Positions 48,115 through 56,886 of a DNA stretch of 64,000 nucleotides are shown in pieces (positions within the stretch are counted from its first letter, which is position 1; every line of letters begins with the position of its first letter). The notes under the pieces are model-generated. The model did not search any database. It saw only the letters and a list, made by a program, of their open reading frames with translations, and was not told the origin of the DNA. A program made the position numbers and the translations under genes. Origin of the DNA: an uncultured Mucilaginibacter sp. (GTDB taxonomy: Bacteria; Bacteroidota; Bacteroidia; Sphingobacteriales; Sphingobacteriaceae); assembly GCA_903891475.1 (NCBI GenBank), contig CAITEP010000016.1, forward strand, positions 1 through 64,000, given 5' to 3'.

Positions 48115-50514
48115 ATGCTGACGGATGCTATATTTAACAAATTTAAATTGCCATTAGCATTGAAAAAATACATTACACTGGTTTTGTTTTTAAGCAGTAC
48201 CGCCACATTGGCTCAAAAGCTGGATACCTTATCCATTGAAAAAATAATGCGCGACCCCAAATGGATAGGTTTATCACCTTCCAATATTAGCTGGAGCGCC
48301 GATAGTAAAATGATATACTTTACCCTCGACCCACATAACGGAGATCCTGAAGAACTTTATGAACAAAATATTACCGGCAGCAAACCTAATAAGATAAGCG
48401 CATCCGAAAATGGGAATATTCCAATTTTAAGCAATGGGGAATGGAATAAAAAACATACTTTAAAGGTTTATGAACAAGGCGGCGATATTTTTTTGCTGGA
48501 TGTAAAGACAAATAAAAAAACACAATTAACCAATACAGCCGACAATGAAAGAGAACCATTTTTTATTAATGATGAAAGTAAAGTCATTTTTAAAAGAGAC
48601 AATAATTTATATTCATTAAGCCTAAATACTGGTGGGCTAATTCAACTAACAAATTTTGTTGCTAATAGTACTAAACAAACAAACAATAGTGTTGATAACC
48701 AACAGGAGCATTGGCTAAAAGCCCAGCAGTTAGAGTTGTTTAATTACCTAAAACAACAAGATAAAAACCAAAAGCTCGATTCGGTTGAAAACACCTTGAA
48801 TAAGCCAAAGGGTTTAAAAGAAATAGTAACTGGTAATAAAAGGGTGAGCAATTTGCTGATTAGTCCTGATGGGCGTTTTATTACCTATAGCTTTGTAAAA
48901 AGTGCAGAGCATGCAAAAGCAGGCATTGTTCCAAATTATGTAACCTCAACAGGTTTTACCGAAGATATTCCTAATCGCACTAAAGTGGGTGTTGAGCAAG
49001 CCGAGTATGAACAGTTTGTTTTTGATACCCAACGCGATTCTGTTTACAAAATTAATGTTGAAAAAATACCGGGTGTAAAAGATTTGCCCGATTATGTAAA
49101 AGACTATCCTGCCCAAATGGTGGAACGAATAAAGCTTAACTTGGATAGAAGGGTGTATGTTGATGGAACCTATTGGAGTCCTCGGGGTAAAAACTGTGTG
49201 GTTGTAGTTTCATCCATCGATCATAAAGATAAATGGGTTATGAAGCTTGACCCGCTAACTGGAAACCTAAGTCTCTTAAACCGCGAACGTAATGAAGCAT
49301 GGGTAGGTGGCCCGGGGCAGTATAATTTTGGTTATATTGATGAAACACACTTTTATTTTGAGAGCGAGCAAAGTGGTTACGCGCATATTTATGTAATTGA
49401 TTTAAATACCAACGAAAAAAAGCAAATAACCAGCGGTAATTGGGAAGTACAAACCTTGCAGCTATCAACCGATAAAAAGTATTTTTACTTTACTGCAAAT
49501 ATGGAGCATCCGGGTATTACCCATTTTTATAAACTGCCTGTCAGCGGAGGCAGTCCAGTTAAGCTTACAAGCATGAAGGGTATGAATGAAGTAACACTCT
49601 CGCCCGATGAAAATTGGTTGGCAATTCGTTATTCCTATACCAACCAGCCATGGGAATTATATTTGCAAGCCAACAAGCCCGGAGCCAAGCCAGTAAAACT
49701 CACCAATTTTATAACCGATGAATTTAAATCGTACTCATGGCGCGACCCTGAAATGATTACTTTTAAAAATAGGTATGGAAACGAGGTTTACGCGCATTTA
49801 TATCTACCTAAAAAAACAATAGCCAGTAAGCCTGCAGTAGTATTTGTACACGGAGCAGGTTATTTGCAAAACGTTACCTATGGCTGGAGTTATTACTTTC
49901 ACGAGTTTATGTTTAACAACCTCCTTGCCGACAAAGGGTACACTGTTATAGATATTGATTATTCAGGAAGCGCGGGCTATGGTCGTGATTGGCGTACCGC
50001 GATTTACAGGCATATGGGAGGTAAGGATTTAAGTGATCAAGTGGATGGTGTAAAAATGTTGGTTGATAAATATGGAATAAACCCCAACAATGTGGGGATA
50101 TACGGAGGCTCGTACGGAGGTTTTATGACATTAATGGCCTTGTTTACCGAACCAAATGTTTTTAAAGCCGGAGCAGCTATACGTTCGGTGACAGATTGGG
50201 CACATTATAACCATGAATATACCAGCGAGATTTTGAATGAGCCATTTTACGATGAAAAGGCTTACCGAGCCAGCTCGCCCATATATTTTGCCGATGGTTT
50301 AAAAGGTGATTTACTGATGCTACATGGAATGATTGACCAGAATGTAAATTATCAGGATATTATAAGGCTAACGCAAAAACTAATTGAATTGCAAAAAGAT
50401 AATTGGGAATTGGCTTCGTACCCGGTAGAAGACCATGCTTTTTTACAACCTAGCAGCTGGACGGATGAGTACAAAAGAATATTTAAACTATTTGAACAGC
50501 ATTTAACAAAATAG
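48115..50514 (+). CDS. S9 family peptidase (DPP-IV/prolyl oligopeptidase-like), exported
   Basis: The 799-residue protein has a signal peptide (cleaved near LAQ, residue ~34), a beta-propeller (about 40-530) and the alpha/beta-hydrolase domain. The catalytic triad is Ser666 (GGSYGG), Asp741 (HGMIDQNV) and His774 (VEDHAFL). The DPP-IV-like branch removes dipeptides ending in proline, but the tetraspecific Glu-Glu motif is not obvious, so specificity is open. A small lipoprotein gene follows after eight bases and is probably co-transcribed. Confidence 0.94.
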   Translation: MLTDAIFNKFKLPLALKKYITLVLFLSSTATLAQKLDTLSIEKIMRDPKWIGLSPSNISWSADSKMIYFTLDPHNGDPEELYEQNITGSKPNKISASENGNIPILSNGEWNKKHTLKVYEQGGDIFLLDVKTNKKTQLTNTADNEREPFFINDESKVIFKRDNNLYSLSLNTGGLIQLTNFVANSTKQTNNSVDNQQEHWLKAQQLELFNYLKQQDKNQKLDSVENTLNKPKGLKEIVTGNKRVSNLLISPDGRFITYSFVKSAEHAKAGIVPNYVTSTGFTEDIPNRTKVGVEQAEYEQFVFDTQRDSVYKINVEKIPGVKDLPDYVKDYPAQMVERIKLNLDRRVYVDGTYWSPRGKNCVVVVSSIDHKDKWVMKLDPLTGNLSLLNRERNEAWVGGPGQYNFGYIDETHFYFESEQSGYAHIYVIDLNTNEKKQITSGNWEVQTLQLSTDKKYFYFTANMEHPGITHFYKLPVSGGSPVKLTSMKGMNEVTLSPDENWLAIRYSYTNQPWELYLQANKPGAKPVKLTNFITDEFKSYSWRDPEMITFKNRYGNEVYAHLYLPKKTIASKPAVVFVHGAGYLQNVTYGWSYYFHEFMFNNLLADKGYTVIDIDYSGSAGYGRDWRTAIYRHMGGKDLSDQVDGVKMLVDKYGINPNNVGIYGGSYGGFMTLMALFTEPNVFKAGAAIRSVTDWAHYNHEYTSEILNEPFYDEKAYRASSPIYFADGLKGDLLMLHGMIDQNVNYQDIIRLTQKLIELQKDNWELASYPVEDHAFLQPSSWTDEYKRIFKLFEQHLTK

Positions 50515-50522
50515 TAGCGTTA

Positions 50523-50936
50523 ATGAAAAGAATACTTTTTGTTTTTGTCTTTCTCTGCTTTGCATGTAAGCATCAAAAGGAAACTTTTTTGGTGAAGGTA
50601 GAAGCCATAAACGGGAAGCATAAAGTAAAAATTTCGGGCATTGACTATGCCATACTAAGCGAGATAAACCGTGATTCAACAATGGATGGATGGCAAATGC
50701 TTGCTCCGGTGTATAAAATGCCTAATGATACCGATTTAAAAAATTACCAGCCAGTTCAATCAGGCTCCTATAAAATTGTAGATAAGGCTTTAATTTTTAC
50801 ACCCGATACGCCGTTTATTAGCACTCAAACCTATTTTTTGCGATTTTATAAATTTGGGGATAACAATAGTATGTTCGATTATGCAACAGGCAAAAAGAAA
50901 TTAAAGACATTGCCATACCGTGATTTTGTTTTTTAA
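50523..50936 (+). CDS. Small lipoprotein, 137 aa
   Basis: A lipobox at FVFLCFACK (cysteine near residue 18) marks it as a lipoprotein. The mature part is about 118 residues of mixed beta character, with no motif I recognise. It starts eight bases after the S9 peptidase gene, and so may be its partner, but this is inference. Transcription should stop in or near the hairpin at 50994-51019. Confidence 0.75.
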   Translation: MKRILFVFVFLCFACKHQKETFLVKVEAINGKHKVKISGIDYAILSEINRDSTMDGWQMLAPVYKMPNDTDLKNYQPVQSGSYKIVDKALIFTPDTPFISTQTYFLRFYKFGDNNSMFDYATGKKKLKTLPYRDFVF

Positions 50937-50948
50937 GTAATTTAATAC

Positions 50949-50978
50949 TTGAAAATGCTGAATATTTACATATATTTG
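50949..50978 (+). promoter_or_regulatory. Promoter of the rimP-nusA-infB operon
   Basis: TTG (50949-50951) is followed after 19 bases by TATATTTG (50971-50978), matching the Bacteroidota consensus. The predicted start of transcription (about 50984) precedes a hairpin in the leader. Confidence 0.8.
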
Positions 50979-50993
50979 CAGTCAAATTAAATG

Positions 50994-51029
50994 AAAGAGG
51001 GGGCGATTGTCCCCTCTTTTATTTTATCA
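50994..51029 (+). terminator. Terminator-like hairpin in the rimP leader
   Basis: A 9-bp GC-rich stem (aaagagggg at 50994-51002, cccctcttt at 51011-51019) is followed by ttttattttat. It lies about ten bases downstream of the predicted start of the rimP transcript, so it may act as a leader attenuator, as a terminator for the upstream lipoprotein gene, or both. Confidence 0.7.
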
Positions 51030-51094
51030 ATCAAATTATTTTTAGGTTAATAATAGTTTTATAAAACCTTTGTTAACGCGAAAACGTGGTTACA

Positions 51095-51565
51095 ATGAAT
51101 GTTGAAAAAAGGGTAAGGGAACTGGTTGAGGAAAAGATAGCTGAATTGAAACGGAATGATTTGTTTCTGGTAAGCGTAAAAATGCACTCAAATGGTTCGC
51201 TTATCGTATTGCTAGATGCCGATAATGGCTTAGGAATTGATGATTGCGCGGCGGTGAGCAGGTATGTAGGCTTTAAGCTAGAAGAAGAAAACGTGATTGA
51301 AACGGCTTATAATCTGGAAGTTTCATCACCAGGGGTTGATACCCCGCTTACTTTTGCCAGGCAATATTTAAAAAACATTGGTCGCAGCCTTGCTATAAAA
51401 ACTGTTGATGGACTAAAGAAGGAAGTAAAGCTAATAGCTGTTAACGAGGATAAAATAACAATAGAAGAGAAAATAAAGGAAGTAGGGAAAAAGGCTGTAA
51501 TTATTCAAAGCCATATCCCGTATAATCAAATAACAGAAACAAAGGTTTTAATATCATTTAAGTAA
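51095..51565 (+). CDS. rimP: Ribosome maturation factor
   Basis: The start is taken at the ATG at 51095 (MNVEKRVRELVEEK), 156 residues; a GTG nine bases upstream is less likely. RimP assists 30S subunit assembly. The N-terminal alpha/beta domain has the conserved NLEVSSPGVDTPL (about 81-93) and the C-terminal SH3-like domain follows. It leads the conserved rimP-nusA-infB operon; nusA starts four bases after its stop. Confidence 0.95.
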   Translation: MNVEKRVRELVEEKIAELKRNDLFLVSVKMHSNGSLIVLLDADNGLGIDDCAAVSRYVGFKLEEENVIETAYNLEVSSPGVDTPLTFARQYLKNIGRSLAIKTVDGLKKEVKLIAVNEDKITIEEKIKEVGKKAVIIQSHIPYNQITETKVLISFK

Positions 51566-51569
51566 CAAA

Positions 51570-52805
51570 ATGAGTAATATTAATTTAATTGATTCTTTTC
51601 AGGAATTTAAAGATTTCAAGAACATTGACCGCCCTACTATGATGAGCGTTTTGGAAGACGTTTTCAGAAGTATGATTAAGAAAAAATACGGTACCGATGA
51701 GAATTGCGATGTAATTGTAAATACCGATAATGGCGATTTGGAAATATGGCGTACCCGTACCGTAATGGAAGACGGGTTTAGTGAGGACGATGATTTGGAG
51801 ATTGAACTTGCAGAAGCGATTAAATTTGACCCAACGCTTGAAGTTGGCGACGAATATATTGAGCAAATTACACTCGAAAGTTTTGGCCGTCGTGCTATTT
51901 TGGCTGCTCGCCAAACTTTGGTTTCAAAAATTTTGGAATTGGAGAAAGACGAAATATTTAAAAAATATAAAGATAGGGTAGGCGAAATTGTAACTGGCGA
52001 AGTATACCAGGTTTGGAAAAAAGAGACTTTGGTATTGGATGATGATGGCAATGAGCTATTACTGCCAAAAACTGAGCAAATACCTGCCGATTATTTTAAA
52101 AAGGGAGATAGCGTAAAAGCGGTGGTTTACAAAGTGGATATGCTAAATAGCAATCCAAAAATTATCATCTCTCGTACTGCGCCTGAGTTTTTACAACGTT
52201 TGTTCGAAATGGAAGTGCCAGAAATTTTTGATGGACTTATAACCATCAAGAAAATTGTGCGCGAACCTGGCGAAAGGGCAAAAGTGGCTGTAGAATCATA
52301 CGATGACCGAATTGACCCAGTTGGTGCTTGTGTAGGAATGAAAGGTTCGAGAATACATGGCATAGTACGTGAGCTTAAAAACGAAAATATTGACGTGATT
52401 AACTTCACCAATAATTTGCAGCTTTATATTCAAAGGGCTTTATCACCAGCAAAAATCACTTCTATTAAATTAGATGATGAGAAAAAAACCGCCGCGGTTT
52501 ATTTAAAACCCGATCAGGTTTCGTTGGCCATCGGTCGTGGTGGGCATAATATAAAACTAGCCGGAAAATTAACAGGATACGAAATTGATGTTTACCGAGA
52601 GGCTGATGAAACCGATGAGGATGTGGACATTGAAGAATTTTCTGACGAAATTGAAAGCTGGATTATTGACGAGTTTAAACGTATTGGGTTAGATACGGCA
52701 AAATCAGTTTTAGCATTAACCGTAGGTGAATTAGTAAAACGCACCGATTTGGAAGAAGAAACTGTAAAAGATGTATTATCAATTCTTCAAGCAGAGTTTG
52801 AATAA
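51570..52805 (+). CDS. nusA: Transcription termination/antitermination factor NusA
   Basis: The 411-residue protein has the N-terminal RNA-polymerase-binding domain (1-125), an S1 domain (~130-195; GEIVTGEVYQVWKKET) and two KH domains (~200-345; GACVGMKGSRIHGIVREL and LAIGRGGHNIKLAGKL). The E. coli C-terminal acidic repeats are absent apart from a short helical tail, normal for this phylum. It lies between rimP and infB in the usual order. Confidence 0.97.
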   Translation: MSNINLIDSFQEFKDFKNIDRPTMMSVLEDVFRSMIKKKYGTDENCDVIVNTDNGDLEIWRTRTVMEDGFSEDDDLEIELAEAIKFDPTLEVGDEYIEQITLESFGRRAILAARQTLVSKILELEKDEIFKKYKDRVGEIVTGEVYQVWKKETLVLDDDGNELLLPKTEQIPADYFKKGDSVKAVVYKVDMLNSNPKIIISRTAPEFLQRLFEMEVPEIFDGLITIKKIVREPGERAKVAVESYDDRIDPVGACVGMKGSRIHGIVRELKNENIDVINFTNNLQLYIQRALSPAKITSIKLDDEKKTAAVYLKPDQVSLAIGRGGHNIKLAGKLTGYEIDVYREADETDEDVDIEEFSDEIESWIIDEFKRIGLDTAKSVLALTVGELVKRTDLEEETVKDVLSILQAEFE

Positions 52806-52867
52806 TAATAATAACCAAAATTAAAATAGTATTTTTGCATAAAATTCAAGAGAAAGAATTATAATAA

Positions 52868-55800
52868 ATGTCAGAAGACAAATCAATAAAATTATTTACA
52901 GCGGCAAAAGAGCTTAACATTGGTACAAGCACTATTGTTGATTTCTTAGCGACCAAAGGTTTTAAGGTGGAAAAACACCCTACTACCAGGCTAAACAATG
53001 ATATGTACAATGCCCTTTTGAAGGAGTTTGCTGTAGATAAAATTATTAAGGAAGAGGCTAAGCAAATCAGTATAGGTAAAATCAGGAAAGATGAAACCGT
53101 TCAAAATACCGAACGTCCAGTTGAGGCTAAACGTTCAAGAGATTTTGAAAATGAAGAAATACTGATAAAAAATGCTGGTCAGCACTTTACTCCACCAGTT
53201 GTTGAAAAACCAAAACAAGTAGTTGCCGAACCAGAAAAGGTTGAAGACCATATCGAGGCATTAAGAGGCGTTAAGGTTGTTGGTAAAATTGACCTTAATA
53301 ACCTAAATGCAAAGCCATCTACAGAAAAAATTATAGAAACGCAGGTAGTTAAGCCTATTGAAAAACCTGTAAAAGAAGAAAAAGTTATTCCTGAAGTTAA
53401 GGAAGAAAAAATAAAGCCGGTAACCGAACAAGTTAAAGAGCCTGTAAAAGAAGTTGTTGCCGAACCCGTTAAAGAAGAAGTAGCCGCTAAACCTGTTGAG
53501 GTTGTAAAACCTATAGAAGCTGTTAAAGCCGAAGCAAATATTGTTGAGGTGGCTGAAGAAACACCATTGGAAGATGAAGTAATTAGAGCAAAAGCCGAAC
53601 GTTTAACAGGACCAAATGTAATTGGTAAAATTCAATTGCCTGTAAATGCTCCTAAGCGTAATCCAATTGCTTCTTCATCAAATGCCAATAGTGCGGCCGA
53701 TCATAAAAGGAAAAGAAAGCGTAAGGATAATCAAGGTTCTGGTCAAAACCAGCAACAGGGAAATAATCAACAAAATCCAAATCCAGCAAGCAACCACGCT
53801 GCGCATCAGCAAGCCAACCCTCCGGGTCAGCAGCAAGCGCATGGCGGTAACCGACCAGATTTTAGAAACCGTGGTAACAATATGCCAGCTGGCGGTGGAA
53901 ACCAAGCAGGTGGTAATCGCCCTGATTTTAGGAACAGAAACGCCCCTCAAAACACTGGGCCCAAGGAAGAACCTACAGAAAAGGATATACAGGACCAAAT
54001 CAAGGCAACCCTTGCTCGTCTTAGTGGGGCAGGTAAATCCGGAAAATTTGCGCAACGTGCCAAATTCCGTCGACAAAAACGCGATGATGTTGCAGCAACT
54101 GCGGAAGAACTTGCTTTAGAGCAGGAATTACAATCAAAAGTATTGAAGGTAACTGAGTTTGTTACCGCGAACGAATTGGCTTCCATGATGGATGTTTCTG
54201 TAACACAGATCATTTCAACATGTATGAGTCTTGGAATGTTTGTTTCTATTAACCAAAGACTTGATGCTGAAACACTTAGTATAGTAGCAGAAGAATTTGG
54301 TTATCAAGTTGAGTTTGTGAAACCGCAAGATGAAGAAGGTAACCTCGACCAACCTGATGACCCTGCTGACTTAGTTCCACGTGCGCCAATTGTAACCATA
54401 ATGGGTCACGTTGACCATGGTAAAACCTCCTTGCTCGACTTTATTCGTAAAACCAACGTAATAGGAGGTGAAGCAGGTGGTATAACCCAACACATTGGTG
54501 CCTATGAGGTTACCCTTGAAGATAAACGAAAAATAACATTTTTAGATACTCCTGGTCACGAAGCATTTACCGCCATGCGTGCAAGAGGTGCTAAAGTAAC
54601 CGACATTGTAATTATAGTAATTGCCGCGGATGATAGCGTTATGCCTCAAACTCGTGAAGCGATAAACCATGCTCAGGCAGCGGGTGCCCCAATTATTTTC
54701 GCATTCAATAAAATTGACCGCCCAGGCGCTAATGCCGATAAAATACGCGAACAGCTTTCTGCAATGAATATTTTGGTGGAAGAATGGGGCGGTAAATACC
54801 AATCGCAAGAGATATCAGCGAAAACAGGTCTTAATATTGATTTGTTATTGGAAAAAGTATTACTTGAGGCAGAATTACTTGAATTAAAAGCCAACCCTAA
54901 CAAACGTGCGGTGGGTACAGTAATTGAAGCAGCATTAGATAAAGGTCGTGGAATTGTTACAACTATTTTAGTGCAATCAGGCCGATTAAAAGTTGGTGAT
55001 CCAATATTAGCTGGATGTTATAGCGGAAAGGTAAAGGCATTGACCAACGAGCGCGGACAAAGAGTAGAATTTGCCGGACCATCCACACCCGTGCAAGTGT
55101 TAGGTATGCAAGGAGCCCCTACAGCAGGAGATAAGTTTAATGTACTTGAAAGTGAAGTTGAAGCAAGGGAAATTGCAAACAAACGTTTGCAACTGCAACG
55201 CGAACAAGGTTTACGTACGCAAAAGCATATTACACTTGATGAAATTGGACGTCGTTTGGCGGTTGGTAACTTTAAAGAGCTGAATATTATTGTTAAGGGT
55301 GACGTGGATGGCTCTATCGAAGCATTGTCTGATTCATTGTTAAAACTATCAACAGAACAAATACAGGTAAACATCATATCGAAAGCGGTAGGTCAAATAT
55401 CCGAATCGGATGTATTATTGGCTTCAGCTTCTGATGCCATTATTATTGGCTTCCAAGTTCGTCCATCAGCAAGCGCACGTAAATTGGCCGAGCAGGAACA
55501 AATTGACATCAGGCTTTACTCCATTATTTACGATGCCATCAACGAAATTAAGGCCGCAATGGAAGGTATGTTGGCACCAACCTTCGAAGAGAAGATTGTT
55601 GCCAATGTTGAAATTCGTGAAACATTCAAAATTAGTAAGGTTGGGACCATTGCAGGTTGTATGGTGCTGGATGGAAAAATTACTCGAAATAGTAAAATTC
55701 GTATTATTAGAGAAGGGGTTGTAATTTACACTGGCGAACTTGCATCGTTAAAGAGATTTAAAGACGACGTGAAAGAAGTAAGTGCGGGCTATGAATGCGG

Positions 55801-55885
55801 ATTAAACATAAACAACTTTAATAATATTGAAGTAGGCGACATTGTAGAGGCTTACGAAAATGTAGAAGTTAAGAGAAAGCTTTAA
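52868..55885 (+). CDS. infB: Translation initiation factor IF-2
   Basis: The 1005-residue protein has a short N-terminal IF2-N domain, a long low-complexity region rich in Lys, Glu, Pro and later Asn/Gln/Gly (about residues 80-390) and the GTPase core from about 500: GHVDHGKT (G1), DTPGHEAF (G3) and NKID (G4), then the beta-barrel, the long-helix domain 3 and the fMet-tRNA-binding C-terminal domain. Length is typical of Bacteroidota. A TATTTTTG element at 52830-52837 may be an internal promoter, but no -33 match is seen. A terminator follows. Confidence 0.98.
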   Translation: MSEDKSIKLFTAAKELNIGTSTIVDFLATKGFKVEKHPTTRLNNDMYNALLKEFAVDKIIKEEAKQISIGKIRKDETVQNTERPVEAKRSRDFENEEILIKNAGQHFTPPVVEKPKQVVAEPEKVEDHIEALRGVKVVGKIDLNNLNAKPSTEKIIETQVVKPIEKPVKEEKVIPEVKEEKIKPVTEQVKEPVKEVVAEPVKEEVAAKPVEVVKPIEAVKAEANIVEVAEETPLEDEVIRAKAERLTGPNVIGKIQLPVNAPKRNPIASSSNANSAADHKRKRKRKDNQGSGQNQQQGNNQQNPNPASNHAAHQQANPPGQQQAHGGNRPDFRNRGNNMPAGGGNQAGGNRPDFRNRNAPQNTGPKEEPTEKDIQDQIKATLARLSGAGKSGKFAQRAKFRRQKRDDVAATAEELALEQELQSKVLKVTEFVTANELASMMDVSVTQIISTCMSLGMFVSINQRLDAETLSIVAEEFGYQVEFVKPQDEEGNLDQPDDPADLVPRAPIVTIMGHVDHGKTSLLDFIRKTNVIGGEAGGITQHIGAYEVTLEDKRKITFLDTPGHEAFTAMRARGAKVTDIVIIVIAADDSVMPQTREAINHAQAAGAPIIFAFNKIDRPGANADKIREQLSAMNILVEEWGGKYQSQEISAKTGLNIDLLLEKVLLEAELLELKANPNKRAVGTVIEAALDKGRGIVTTILVQSGRLKVGDPILAGCYSGKVKALTNERGQRVEFAGPSTPVQVLGMQGAPTAGDKFNVLESEVEAREIANKRLQLQREQGLRTQKHITLDEIGRRLAVGNFKELNIIVKGDVDGSIEALSDSLLKLSTEQIQVNIISKAVGQISESDVLLASASDAIIIGFQVRPSASARKLAEQEQIDIRLYSIIYDAINEIKAAMEGMLAPTFEEKIVANVEIRETFKISKVGTIAGCMVLDGKITRNSKIRIIREGVVIYTGELASLKRFKDDVKEVSAGYECGLNINNFNNIEVGDIVEAYENVEVKRKL

Positions 55886-55906
55886 AAAATTATTATAATT
55901 TTTTTC

Positions 55907-55942
55907 AAAAAGGCTCTATAACATATAGAGCCTTTTTGTTTA
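55907..55942 (+). terminator. Intrinsic terminator after infB
   Basis: The arms 55907-55920 and 55924-55937 are exact 14-base reverse complements (aaaaaggctctata) with a 3-base loop and a T-rich tail. It closes the rimP-nusA-infB operon. Confidence 0.93.
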
Positions 55943-56132
55943 TTTCAAAATAGATTTAATTGTGCAAAAATATAATTACAAAGAATAGTATAAAAATTAG
56001 GGAGTTAAACTGTTAAAATATCTTAAAAAAGTTATTTACTACCAAATTTAAAGGAGATATTAATTAAATTACCTATATTTAATTTTCGAATTTATATTTA
56101 CGATGCCTAAAAATAGGCTTACTCCTAAATCT

Positions 56133-56885
56133 ATGAAAAAGTATATTGTTATTGTATTTTCTTTAATTTTTTTTAACCTAATCGCAAATAAGGGCCTTTA
56201 TGCACAAGTAGCCTATAATGATAGTAGTTCACAACAAATTGCCTTTAATAAAGCAGTTGGAGCGTTCTATGTTTCTGAGGGAAACCAATCACCATTATTT
56301 AATGGCAAGGAATATTTTGATTATCTTACATCTATAAAGGGCAACGCCTACTTTTTAGACATTAAGTCTTTTACAAAAGGAAATATTTATTTTGATGGTA
56401 TTTGGTATATAGATGTTCAAATGCTATATGATTTAAATAAAGACGAAGTGGTGGTTTTGCTTTTCAATAATTTTACAAAAATCACGTTAGTTAAGCAAAA
56501 GGTAATTAATTTTGACTACCTGGGCTTCCACTTCAAAAATATAAATTCCGACACTTTAAAAAATAAAACTGATTTAAAATCAGGGTTTTATGGAGAAACC
56601 TATAATGGAAAAATAGAGGTTTTAGTAAAATTTGAAAAGAACATCCAAACTACTAGTGGAGGATTATCAGCTCCTGAATCTTATTTTAATTTCTTTAAAG
56701 ATTATTATATTAAAAAGGGCAAAGACTATTATCGAATAAGTAGTAAAGGCGCACTTTTGGAATTATTAAAGGATAAGAAGACAGAACTTAAACAGTTTAT
56801 TCGTAGTTCAAATATCAAATTTAGTGAAAATCCGGAAAATTTTATGGCAATAGTTGCTGCTTACTACGATAAAATAACAAATTAA
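56133..56885 (+). CDS. Exported hypothetical protein, 250 aa
   Basis: The start is set at the ATG at 56133 (MKKYIVIVFSLIFFN), which gives a clean signal peptide ending near LYAQ; the longer frame adds ten residues. The mature part is beta-rich, rich in Lys/Asn/Phe, with NGKEYFDYLTSIKGNAYFLD and FDYLGFHFKNIN. I do not recognise a named family. The TonB-dependent receptor gene begins one base after its stop, so it is surely co-transcribed and probably part of the same outer membrane system. Confidence 0.8.
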   Translation: MKKYIVIVFSLIFFNLIANKGLYAQVAYNDSSSQQIAFNKAVGAFYVSEGNQSPLFNGKEYFDYLTSIKGNAYFLDIKSFTKGNIYFDGIWYIDVQMLYDLNKDEVVVLLFNNFTKITLVKQKVINFDYLGFHFKNINSDTLKNKTDLKSGFYGETYNGKIEVLVKFEKNIQTTSGGLSAPESYFNFFKDYYIKKGKDYYRISSKGALLELLKDKKTELKQFIRSSNIKFSENPENFMAIVAAYYDKITN

Positions 56886-56886
56886 A

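Noticed and set aside
52830..52837. Separate infB promoter
   Set aside because: TATTTTTG matches the -7 element but there is no TTTG at a suitable distance, and infB is expected to be read from the rimP promoter.
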